Assembly (NCBI GenBank): GCA_016987375.1
Contig: PJRA01000030.1
Span: 208,333-252,893 of the forward strand
DNA from: Brachionus koreanus
Taxonomy: Eukaryota; Rotifera; Eurotatoria; Ploima; Brachionidae
Direction: 5' to 3'
DNA: 44,561 bases
Below the pieces are notes generated by a model. It ran no database searches. It had not been told where the DNA came from and saw nothing but the letters and a program-made list of their open reading frames with translations. Positions 31,200 through 40,636 of this stretch are shown here, piece by piece. How positions within the stretch are numbered: the stretch's first letter is position 1; the number at the start of each line of letters is the position of its first letter. Made by a program: the position numbers and the translations under genes.

Positions 31200-31385
31200 A
31201 TAGATGATTAGGCGCCAAGAAGGTCTCATACAAGTTTCAAATAGCTAAGATGCTTACTAGCTGTTGAGGCAAACTTACTGATGAGGAGTTAAGGCTATTA
31301 AAGATTGATAAAAGCAAATGTACAGAGAACAAGAGAGGACAAGACGAGCCACCGAAGTCTTAGTGGTTTCTATTATATTATTATT
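31200..31385 (+). mobile_element. Possible LINE 3' end with an ATT tail
   Basis: A GC-richer block (AGGCGCCAAGAAGGTCTCAT up to GAGCCACCGAAGTCTTAG) ends in TATTATATTATTATTATTG. The tail style is that of CR1-like elements. The body has no readable RT motif, so the call rests on tail and composition. Confidence 0.35.
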
Positions 31386-32041
31386 ATTGAATAAATGAGC
31401 GAGTTTGGATGATTAAGTGAACATTTAAGTGTTTAATAAGAAAATAAGTCAGATTTAAGAGGTAAATACAAAGCATTTAAAGATGCTACTCATATCATGA
31501 TAGTTCTATTTAAACGCATCCATTCTGTAACTACTCGAACACAAATTAGGTAAATATGTGTTTAGCAATTCAACTTAGTCAAATAGAAATAAACTAAGAA
31601 TTTTAGAAGCTCATTTTTTTTTACTGATTTTTAAAGATTTGCAATAGTCAACCAAATTACTAGGACTAGAGAGTTGACTATAATTTTAACTATAACTTAT
31701 GGTCGTAGGAAGTCAGATAAGAGTGTGAGAATTAGAAAAGCTTGTTAGATTCGATCTGAGCTAGATCAAGATAGCTTGGAGACCAGTTGACTGAATTTAC
31801 ATTCGCTTAAGCGAATAATGATTGGATGCTAATTAAGTTTAGAAAAATTCATTTATTAATTCTAGACCAATAAAATATTTTTCTAATTTGTTCGATTTAT
31901 ATGGATTCTGTAAATTTGCTCATCCTGATTTTTACGAACCTCAAATTTTCGAAAAAAATAAAAACCTTTTTTGTTTTTTGTTTCAAACCTTTTTATTTGA
32001 ACTTTTTTTTTAGACAAGTTGTACAAGTGACACACAGAACG
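31386..32041. other. 5' flank of PRDM13
   Basis: Base composition is somewhat less AT-rich at 31640-31830. A T-rich tract ending in TTTTTTTTTAG (about 32003-32013) lies 28 bases before the chosen ATG, so a 5' UTR intron or a further upstream exon is possible. Confidence 0.4.
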
Positions 32042-33985
32042 ATGGAAACTTCAGCAATTAATTGTTTGCTAAAACCAATTCCCATTATGTTTAGTCAAAC
32101 GTTTGCTTACCATAATCAATTTGTTACGTCGGCTGGTAGTGACATAAACATGGACGCTCAAGTCTACTTGCTCTACGAAGTGCCAGTAGTGCTCCTAGCT
32201 AGACGTTTCATTAGCAAAAAGACCGAACAAATCCAAATAATGGTAAATTTTTGTTTATTTTTCATTGTTCAATCGCAATTTCATTTAAAACAAGAAAAAA
32301 AGCATAAATAATTTTTTTATTCGAAAAAAAATTTGACTTTAGTTAATTTTTTTCTAAGTAATATTCAAGGAAATTTTATGAAATTTTTTTTTTTTTAAAT
32401 AAAAATAAAAATTTTAAAATTTAGTTAAATAAAAAATTAAATTTTATTCAATTTAGGATTAGTTAATTAGTTAGAGTGAGTGAAGCGGTGCATTTGAGTC
32501 TAAATGTTTGTTTAAGATTAAGTAATAGTTGGACGTTTATTCACTCGATCGTCCGATTAATGCACTCAGCAATAAAAACAACTTAAAGCACTCACTCGGG
32601 TCATTAATAAAAAAATATATGAATAAACGCTTAGCCAATGGTTTTCACCTGTGTTTGATCTAATCAGTAGGAAATTTATTTTTCTTTTTGTCCTCACTTG
32701 AAATTGTTCAGCAAACACAAATCTTTAATTCTATTAGAAATAAAAACAATTAACTCAGAGCGCAAATACTCACATATAATAGCAAAGAGACCCACTTGAA
32801 ATTTATTATATTAATCATCGTCTTAAAATAAACAAAAATAAGTGTGCTATTAGATTGAATGTTAGAATAAGTGTGAACAGTGTTGATTTACATCGGCTTA
32901 AAAATAGTCAAGTGGGCCTTGAGTTTTGACTTCATTTGAGAGCATTATTTAATCCTATTTTTCGGCTCGCATTTCACACCGAGACACAATCTTAATCTCT
33001 TTTCTATTTTGTTTCTATTTAGGTACATGAGCTGAACGGCTGCATTGTCGGACCGGGTCTTTATCAAGAATGGACCAATTGCATTTACGCATCTAGAAAC
33101 CGCAATGAACAAAATCTGGAGCTGTGCCGCAGTCAAACAAACAACATGCTCTATTATAGAGCTATAAAGCCGATCAAAAAAGGAGACCCACTTCTAGCTT
33201 GGTTCAGTCCGAAGGTCGAAAACGAATTAGCCAAGTCGATTTTGGCTATCGAGCATTTTGCCGAAATGAGCTCGGCCCATTGTAAATATTGTTCGCTTGA
33301 CTTCGAGCACACAAACATGCTAAAGAGCCACTTTTTTTTCGACTTGTGTGGCAAGAGACTAAAGCTACAAAAGCAAAGTACGCCACCGCCTCCATCATCC
33401 TCATCCAGTTGTTCTTCTACATCAAGTTTTTCGTTCAAGCACATTCATTCAGCATTCAGTAGCATTAGCGAACAAAAAACTGAGCCTCTTTCGTCTCGTT
33501 CATCGTCCACATCGCCTCTGTCCATAACTCAAGAAAATGCCAAGAACGATCAGAGTCAAAATGCGACCGGGGTTGATTGGAAAATAACCATGCTGGACGG
33601 AACACAGACTGTCGAATTGAACATGCCGGACGAGATGGGAAAACAGAAAAAAACTCATGTTTGCTTGTTTTGTGGTAAAATTTACAATCGAAAATATGGT
33701 CTTAAAATTCATCTAAGAACTCACACTGGCTATAAGCCATTGAAATGTAAAGTATGCTCAAGACCATTTAGTGATCCGTCTAACTTAAATAAGCATGTTA
33801 GGCTGCATTCTCAAGGCGAAACGCCATATAGATGTCCATATTGTGGCAAAATATTGGTGCGTAAGCGGGATTTGGAAAGACACATTATTTCAAGACATTC
33901 TGCCAATAATTCTGATGCTAACTGTCAAAATGATGATTTAGAATTGAGTCAAGAGATAAATATTGATGAAAATGATGACGAATAA
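32042..33985 (+). CDS. PRDM13: PR-domain zinc finger protein PRDM13
   Basis: Two exons, 32042-32242 and 33023-33985, with a 780-bp intron (phase 0) give 387 aa (human about 707). The PR/SET-type domain spans about residues 20-130 and crosses the splice (QIM|VHELNGCIVG; MLYYRAIKPIKKGDPLLAWF at 109-128). A degenerate finger (CKYCSLDFEHTNMLKSHFFF) is at about 154-176, then a Ser-rich linker, then three C2H2 fingers with cysteines at about 281/284, 309/312 and 338/341. The finger blocks HVCLFCGKIYNRKYGLKIHL, HTGYKPLKCKVCSRPFSDPS and RCPYCGKILVRKRDLERHI are close to PRDM13. In vertebrates PRDM13 is a nuclear repressor specifying inhibitory neurons. The N-terminus is the least certain part. AATAAA lies at 34072-34077. 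Confidence 0.92.
32243..33022 (+). promoter_or_regulatory. Long PRDM13 intron, candidate regulatory DNA
   Basis: This intron is about tenfold longer than the other introns in the window and is less AT-rich than surrounding non-coding DNA. It contains a CACCTG E-box (32646-32651, within TCACCTGTG), repeated ACTCACTCG/CACTCGATCG-type motifs around 32540-32600 and TAAT cores. In vertebrates Prdm13 is controlled by the bHLH factor Ptf1a, which binds CANNTG E-boxes. Any regulatory role here is inference. Confidence 0.3.
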
Positions 33986-34152
33986 AATGGACTTAATTGA
34001 CTTTACATAGTTGCGGTGCTTAAATTTTTTTATTTATTTTTGATTTTTTTTTTTCAATAAGTTTGTAAATCAATAAATTTTTGAAAATGTAGTTTAATTT
34101 AGTTAATTGCCTGAAACAATAATCCTAAATAAGCTAAAAAATATTAAATTTC

Positions 34153-34412
34153 CATTCAAAAATAAATTTTATTTTATTTATTTGTGGCGTATGAATTTTG
34201 TTCATTTTGATAGAAAATTTCAACCCCACCCAGTAATTTTTATTCGATATTTATTTCACAGTTGAGCCGTTTTTCTAAGTAAAGAACCTCTATTTTTTAC
34301 TATATTCAATGTCCTTATCAGTGATAAGGTTCGCGCATAGCAAAACGACAGCACTTTCCTAATCGATGTATACAAAAGCATAAAAAAAAATTACTTCATC
34401 AGCTGGGTAAAA
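34153..34412. repeat. Inverted repeat arm A1
   Basis: It is reverse-complemented with no differences that I could see at 36692-36951. Within it is a short palindrome CCTTATCAGTGATAAGG. No coding potential was recognised. Confidence 0.85.
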
Positions 34413-34994
34413 AAAATCCTTTGACTGGAAGGTCATAAAGTTTAGTAGTGTTGAACATTGGATTTCTTAGACCCCTTTTGAAAAAAATTGAAGCCTAAAT
34501 ATTTTTTTATAGAAATAAAATTTTATAAAATAGCTTTTAAAAAGTTAATCATCTTTTTTTTTTTAATTCTTAAAATATTTTATATATTAAATTATTATAT
34601 TCATTTAAACTTGTTAAATCAAAAATTAAAATTCAATCAAAATTAATTTCTTTGAAGCTTGTTTCATTACGTGAGAGGGCAAAATGAAAATAATTTTACA
34701 TTTTTACATTTTCATATTTTTAGATTTTTTGTGCAATATTAAAGAAATTTTTTAATTCTATTTATGTTTACCAAATAATTTGAGAGAGTTCTTTTAATTT
34801 TCTGAAAAATTGCACAAAAAATCTAAAAATATGAAAATTTAGAAATGTAAAATTATTTTCATTTTGCCCGTGAGAGAATTATCTGGCTTTTATTGAAAAT
34901 AAGCTAGGAGCTCATCAACCTTATGGACGATATTTATTAAATTAAAAAATTAATTTTAGAAAAACCAAGAGGTTGCCCGAATGGTGGTAATGAT
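34413..34994. other. About 584-bp segment present in only one copy of the A repeat
   Basis: Arm A is continuous in the right-hand copy at about 36691, but here this segment interrupts it. It contains the MITE at 34678-34868. The edges carry only a short TAAAA similarity, so it may be an insertion here or a deletion in the other copy. Confidence 0.75.
34678..34868. mobile_element. 191-bp MITE with CGTGAGAG target duplication
   Basis: Ends GGCAAAATGAAAATAATTTT and the exact reverse complement give TIRs of about 55-60 bp with a small internal difference. CGTGAGAG flanks both sides (34670-34677 and 34869-34876), an 8-bp duplication as in hAT transposons, although the G/C at each edge makes the exact border ambiguous. 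The terminal GGCAA resembles the MITE at 8542-8883. Confidence 0.82.
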
Positions 34995-35134
34995 AAAATT
35001 GAGGAAGCTTTTGAAATTGATAAATTCGAGCATAGTATTATATTCAAAGAACATCAACATAATACTTAAAGAACTTACGTAGATAACTAGAAAAAAATTA
35101 AAAGCTACTAAATAAGAGTTTTACCACTTTTTCA
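34995..35134. repeat. Inverted repeat arm A2
   Basis: It is reverse-complemented at 36554-36691 with no visible differences. Together with A1 it forms one continuous unit in the right-hand copy. Confidence 0.85.
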
Positions 35135-35179
35135 AATATAATAGATTTTTTTCACTTTTATCTAACTTAATTGATTTAT

Positions 35180-35530
35180 AATAATAATAATATCAGCATC
35201 CTCAATCGTTTACAAGACATATGTTAGACCGCATCTTGAATACTGTGTACCTGCTTGGAATCCTTATTTAAAGAAAGATATATTTAGATTTAAACAATTA
35301 CAAAGACGAGCAACGAAACTTGTTCCACAAATAAGAAGTTTGAATTATGAGTCAATATTAGCTAATTTGGAACTAGAAACTCTAAAAGAAAGGCGAGAGC
35401 GTGGAGATCTTATTCAATTTTATAAAATTCACAATAATTACAATCATGTCAATTGGTACGATGTGGAACTTAGTTAAACTTGACCGTAGAATATTAACTA
35501 TTATTATTATTATAAATCAATTAAGTTAGA
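35180..35530 (+). mobile_element. LINE fragment flanked by a 31-bp inverted repeat
   Basis: Plus frame: IVYKTYVRPHLEYCVPAWNP, then FRFKQLQRRATKLVPQIRSL, then ETLKERRERGDLIQFYKIHN and NWYDVELS, a well-preserved RT C-terminal piece. It then jumps directly to the family A 3' end (TTAGTTAAACTTGACCGTAG and an ATT tail), so the last part of the ORF is deleted. The fragment is framed by a perfect inverted repeat, 35161-35191 and 35500-35530, rather than by a direct target duplication. Confidence 0.8.
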
Positions 35531-36554
35531 AACTACATTTTCTGGGGTTTTGTTTTGAGCATTGGATCTGATGTCAGAATTGGAAAATTTTCAAATGCCG
35601 GAACCATACTAGTTATATAGCCATACTTCGAAATAATGCTAAATAAACTAGATAAATTCATTCAAATGCTTAGCAAAATAATTGAGGTCTGAAGAGAGCC
35701 ATTTTGAAAATAAGAATTGATAAGAAGTTACTAAACTAAAATACGCCTACGTGAAATTCCCTTATTTTTTATTACTAATTCAAAATACTTGATTAAAATT
35801 TAGATGAAATAACATTTAAACCGCATTTAAATTAAACTCAAATTAATTTTCAAAAAAAAATCATGAAATTACTTATTTATTTAATTTTAAAAAATCTCTT
35901 GCGTGAAGTAAAAAAAGAAAATAAGATAAAAAGACAAAGAATAAACTAAGTTAAACAAGGACAAGTTTAATTTTGCATTTGGAAATTTCTCATTTATTCT
36001 TCAAATTTATTCTTCAAAATTCTAAAATTTTCTTGTTTAAAAGTCTGTTATTATGAAAATTATTGAAACATGAAAAGCTAATTCTCAAAAAGTAAACAAA
36101 AGATAACCAAAAAGTTTCCTTTGTGACTTTTTTTTTAAATGAAGAAATCATGCTTTTTTTTATTGAGGAAATGTGAAAAAAAAAAATATATCAAAATAAT
36201 GATTTTTAATAAGCTCTAGAATTTAAAGTGATTTTATTAAAGTCTTTCTAATATTATTATTCTTAAAATTGTTTTTTCCTTTTTGTTAGTTTGATTAAAA
36301 AAAATTTTATTATAATCGATATTTTTTTTTTTGAGTGGAATATTTACACACCTAATATGACAATTTTTTTATTACGAAAATATCCTTAAATTGGGTTTTT
36401 TTTTCTTTTAAATCGTCATCAAAAAATTAAAACAAACTAAATGATATATCCGAAATAGTGATATTACTTAAGTAAGTTAAAAAGTTATAATTTCATTAAA
36501 ATTGGCTTTAACTTACTTTGAGATAATTTTCTTTGATAATTTTATTTTTAATAT
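35530..36554. repeat. Inverted repeat arm B1 (1,025 bp)
   Basis: It is reverse-complemented at 37524-38548. The coordinate sum stays at 74078 at both ends and at the internal points I checked, so the arms have equal length with no net indel, and every block I compared was identical. It is AT-rich and non-coding. Confidence 0.88.
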
Positions 36555-36951
36555 GAAAAAGTGGTAAAACTCTTATTTAGTAGCTTTTAATTTTTTTCTA
36601 GTTATCTACGTAAGTTCTTTAAGTATTATGTTGATGTTCTTTGAATATAATACTATGCTCGAATTTATCAATTTCAAAAGCTTCCTCAATTTTTTACCCA
36701 GCTGATGAAGTAATTTTTTTTTATGCTTTTGTATACATCGATTAGGAAAGTGCTGTCGTTTTGCTATGCGCGAACCTTATCACTGATAAGGACATTGAAT
36801 ATAGTAAAAAATAGAGGTTCTTTACTTAGAAAAACGGCTCAACTGTGAAATAAATATCGAATAAAAATTACTGGGTGGGGTTGAAATTTTCTATCAAAAT
36901 GAACAAAATTCATACGCCACAAATAAATAAAATAAAATTTATTTTTGAATG
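36554..36951. repeat. Inverted repeat arms A2' and A1'
   Basis: Reverse complement of 34995-35134 followed by that of 34153-34412, without the 584-bp segment. Its left edge abuts B1 exactly at 36554. Confidence 0.87.
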
Positions 36952-37500
36952 TATAGCTCTTTAACTTGATCTCTAGTAGTTTATTCGAAACGCGATCAAA
37001 CGCCTTCGAGAAATCTAAAAATACTACCACAGCACTAAATCCTCTATTCAGGGCCTCAGTGATGATATCTAAAGTTTCTAACAAATTGGTTACACAGAAT
37101 TTAGCATGCATAAATCCATGTTAATGAACAGACAGTAATTTGTGTTCCGATAAATGCATTACCATTTCATCTCTTATTAGCTTCTCTATTATTTTAATTA
37201 ATATCGATAAAAGCGATATTGGACGGTTTTTTTCAGGATTTGTTTACCACTTTTCTTCTTGTATACTGGAGTAACATTAGCTTTTTCCAACACACTGGTA
37301 TCATACTAGACTTGAATGAAAATTTAAACAAAAAAGAGAGCGGTTCGCATAATACATCACTGCACTCTCTAAGTACAGATGGATGCATGCCATCGGTCCC
37401 TATTGATTTGTTTTTTGATTTGTTTTTTGATTTGTTTTTGTCTAGCTCTTCAAGCCTCTTTTTTATAGCAGCATTTATTGCAAAATGAAAAAAAATCAAA
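36952..37500 (-). mobile_element. LINE reverse-transcriptase fragment (central domain), minus orientation
   Basis: Minus-strand frames read GTDGMHPSVLRECSDVLCEP and the following LSFLFKFSF..PVCWKK, then after a frameshift the KFCVTNLLETLDIITEALNR and VVVFLDFSKAFDRVSNKLLE blocks. These are the RT 0-3 motifs of CR1/jockey-group elements, including the DFSKAFD palm motif. The reading breaks at the border with A1' (36951). KSKNKSKNKS is encoded by a short tandem repeat. It is a fragment and not functional. Confidence 0.85.
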
Positions 37501-37523
37501 TTATTTTTATGCGCAAATATACA

Positions 37524-38548
37524 ATATTAAAAATAAAATTATCAAAGAAAATTATCTCAAAGTAAGTTAAAGCCAATTTTAATGAAATTATAACTTTTTA
37601 ACTTACTTAAGTAATATCACTATTTCGGATATATCATTTAGTTTGTTTTAATTTTTTGATGACGATTTAAAAGAAAAAAAAACCCAATTTAAGGATATTT
37701 TCGTAATAAAAAAATTGTCATATTAGGTGTGTAAATATTCCACTCAAAAAAAAAAATATCGATTATAATAAAATTTTTTTTAATCAAACTAACAAAAAGG
37801 AAAAAACAATTTTAAGAATAATAATATTAGAAAGACTTTAATAAAATCACTTTAAATTCTAGAGCTTATTAAAAATCATTATTTTGATATATTTTTTTTT
37901 TTCACATTTCCTCAATAAAAAAAAGCATGATTTCTTCATTTAAAAAAAAAGTCACAAAGGAAACTTTTTGGTTATCTTTTGTTTACTTTTTGAGAATTAG
38001 CTTTTCATGTTTCAATAATTTTCATAATAACAGACTTTTAAACAAGAAAATTTTAGAATTTTGAAGAATAAATTTGAAGAATAAATGAGAAATTTCCAAA
38101 TGCAAAATTAAACTTGTCCTTGTTTAACTTAGTTTATTCTTTGTCTTTTTATCTTATTTTCTTTTTTTACTTCACGCAAGAGATTTTTTAAAATTAAATA
38201 AATAAGTAATTTCATGATTTTTTTTTGAAAATTAATTTGAGTTTAATTTAAATGCGGTTTAAATGTTATTTCATCTAAATTTTAATCAAGTATTTTGAAT
38301 TAGTAATAAAAAATAAGGGAATTTCACGTAGGCGTATTTTAGTTTAGTAACTTCTTATCAATTCTTATTTTCAAAATGGCTCTCTTCAGACCTCAATTAT
38401 TTTGCTAAGCATTTGAATGAATTTATCTAGTTTATTTAGCATTATTTCGAAGTATGGCTATATAACTAGTATGGTTCCGGCATTTGAAAATTTTCCAATT
38501 CTGACATCAGATCCAATGCTCAAAACAAAACCCCAGAAAATGTAGTTT
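37524..38548. repeat. Inverted repeat arm B1' (1,025 bp)
   Basis: Partner of 35530-36554. Together they enclose a 969-bp interior (A2', A1' and the LINE fragment). Confidence 0.88.
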
Positions 38549-38691
38549 TAAATTTTCGAAAAAAAAATTTGAAAATCACCCTCTTCTATAATTTTATAAA
38601 ACATGAGTTAGATGGTAATTGTTAATGACTGATATCTCTAGATATTTTACCATGAATCCCATATAATGCACAAATTTTGAAAGCTTATAAT

Positions 38692-39039
38692 TAGTGTTGG
38701 GATCCGTACACACGGTCAGTGATCCGGTAAAAATTATTTGTGGCCGAGACCGTATTCGCTAAACTCGGCCAACTATTTTGCGGCCGGTTATTTGGCCGGT
38801 CTCGATTTCAGACCGCAAAAAAATACGGCCAACTAGTATATGAGCTATATTTGTTAAAATGAAATATTTTTGATTGAAATTTTAAAAAAGTTTTTAAAAA
38901 ATATCATTTATGGCCGCCCGTTTTTGGTTGGCCGTATTTTTTGGCGGCCAAAATTTGAGACCGTTTGAAGAATCGACCGTCTGACGGCAAAAAACCGTCC
39001 GCAATTTTGACCGGTTCGCTAAGACCCCATCCAACACTA
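38692..39039. mobile_element. 348-bp non-autonomous hAT-type element with perfect 8-bp TSD
   Basis: The ends are TAGTGTTGG and CCAACACTA, and CTTATAAT flanks both sides exactly (38684-38691 and 39040-39047). An 8-bp duplication with a TAGTGTTGG terminus is characteristic of hAT elements. The ends are much more GC-rich than the surroundings and packed with GGCCG/CGGCC and GACCG/CGGTC motifs on both strands, which look like sub-terminal transposase-binding repeats. The centre (about 38838-38910) is AT-rich. There is no coding capacity. Confidence 0.9.
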
Positions 39040-39047
39040 CTTATAAT

Positions 39048-40217
39048 CTAATCTTCATGATTGTATGTTTAATGTAATGAAAAAAAATATTCTGTGTTCC
39101 AATCCAAAGTAAAAAGTGGACAAGTGATCATAGTATTAAAATCCAATCTCGTCCTTCAGAATATTCATTCTCGCAAAATTTTTTCTATCATACAATTTGA
39201 AACCAAACAAAGTTCTGAAACAATTTCGGAATAAGTTTTTATTAAAAAAAAATTTTAATATATTTTATTTTATTTTCCAAATAATTTTTGTCAAATGATT
39301 ATTTTTGGTAAAGATACGATAAAAATTTGATTAAATTTAAACAATTTTTTGAAATTGATAATCTGACATCAAAATTGAAAAATTTTGATACTTAAGAAGT
39401 TTTGAATTAAATTATTATCCTAAAGGTATTTCTAAAATGTGATCTTAATGACCTCCTTAAATATGAAAAATAAATTTGATGAAGATTTCTGAAAATTTCT
39501 CACAGTTGTATTTATATTAAATAAACGATTATCTTAGATACACAATAGTAAAAAGTCCTCAATTTTTATTACCTTACATAATTTAAAAAATTAAAAAAAA
39601 ATTATCATTTTTAGATCCATTCTTATTTTTAGATACCAAGAGAATTTTCAATTTTGAGTATCTTATTTCTTTAAAGGGTTTAATTTTTAAAAGCATTAAT
39701 TCATGTAATTCCCATCATTTGAAATAAGCTGATTAGAGAACAATTCTTCAATAAAGATAAGATTTTATTCTTTTAAATAATTTAAAGCCCGACTGATTAT
39801 TAATAAAAATTTCAAATTTAGTTATCTAGACAGATTAAATTTATTTTCTGAAAATAAATTAAAATTTTTTAAAAATTAAAAACAATTTTTTTGTTTTTTT
39901 AAAATTTATTTTATAAAATTTTATTTCTTTCAAAAATATTTAAGTTTCAATTTTTTAAAAAAAGGTCTAAAAACCCCTCTTTTTAGGGTCTTTCAATGTT
40001 AAACAAAATCTTTCATTTTTCTAACATTTATCAATAATTTCTATTTTTTAATGCTTTATTTAAACCACATTTAACGAAAAACGAACATCTAAAAAAAAAT
40101 ATTACAAAGTACTTCGTAAATATTTTTATTAAAAAAAAAATATTTAAAAAAAAAATTATTATTTACTGAAATTCGGTGATGAAACTGATTATAGAATAAA
40201 ATTTTAAAAATAGATGA
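39048..40217. other. AT-rich intergenic stretch
   Basis: No gene is supported. The hairpin motif GGTCTAAAAACCCCTCTTTT then TAGGGTCTTTC lies at about 39964-39994, an inverted copy of the motif described at 8427 and 17191. Confidence 0.45.
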
Positions 40218-40636
40218 TCAAAAAGAATTCTTTTTTAAATGGTGTGAATACTGCTTTCTATAAGAGGGACAACAAGCTGCTAATTGTGCCATACGCCATG
40301 TTTTGCTCACTTGACCATTACTATGAATATTTGTACAATTTACATTTCTGCACAATTCCCAATGTAGTGGACTATATTCTCTTTTCAGCTTTACCCAAGT
40401 GGACAAATCTGCACTGCGACGATTTTTTGAGAATAATTCGTTCTTCAGCACTGTTAAAATTTTTTCATTAGAATTTGACTCAAGTAAATCTAACAACAAG
40501 TCAGATTCACATTGAACACTGGGTGCTTTAACTTTAAAAAAATTTTTTTTATATATAAACAATTCATTTTAAACTTACTAATTAGAACAATAATTGACAA
40601 GAAAATAATAAGAAGTAAATTTTTGATTGATTTCAT
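40218..40636 (-). CDS. Small secreted Cys-containing peptide precursor, unrecognised
   Basis: Exon 1 (40636-40579) encodes MKSIKNLLLIIFLSIIVLI, a strong signal peptide that ends at a perfect GTAAGT donor. After a 47-bp intron, exon 2 (40531-40218) continues in frame to 123 aa in total. The mature part has cysteines at 27, 80, 85, 106 and 107, a Lys69-Arg70 dibasic site followed by EYSPLHWELCRNVNC, an Arg pair at 57-58, and the C-terminal CCPSYRKQYSHHLKKNSF. Signal peptide, a dibasic cleavage site and a short C-terminal Cys region are the layout of a neuropeptide or hormone precursor. I do not recognise the family. The frame fits exactly (372 nt), which supports the splice. The odd cysteine number could reflect dimerisation or a start chosen too far in. 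The carboxypeptidase at 993-2465 is the type of enzyme that trims such peptides, though no link is shown. Confidence 0.6.
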
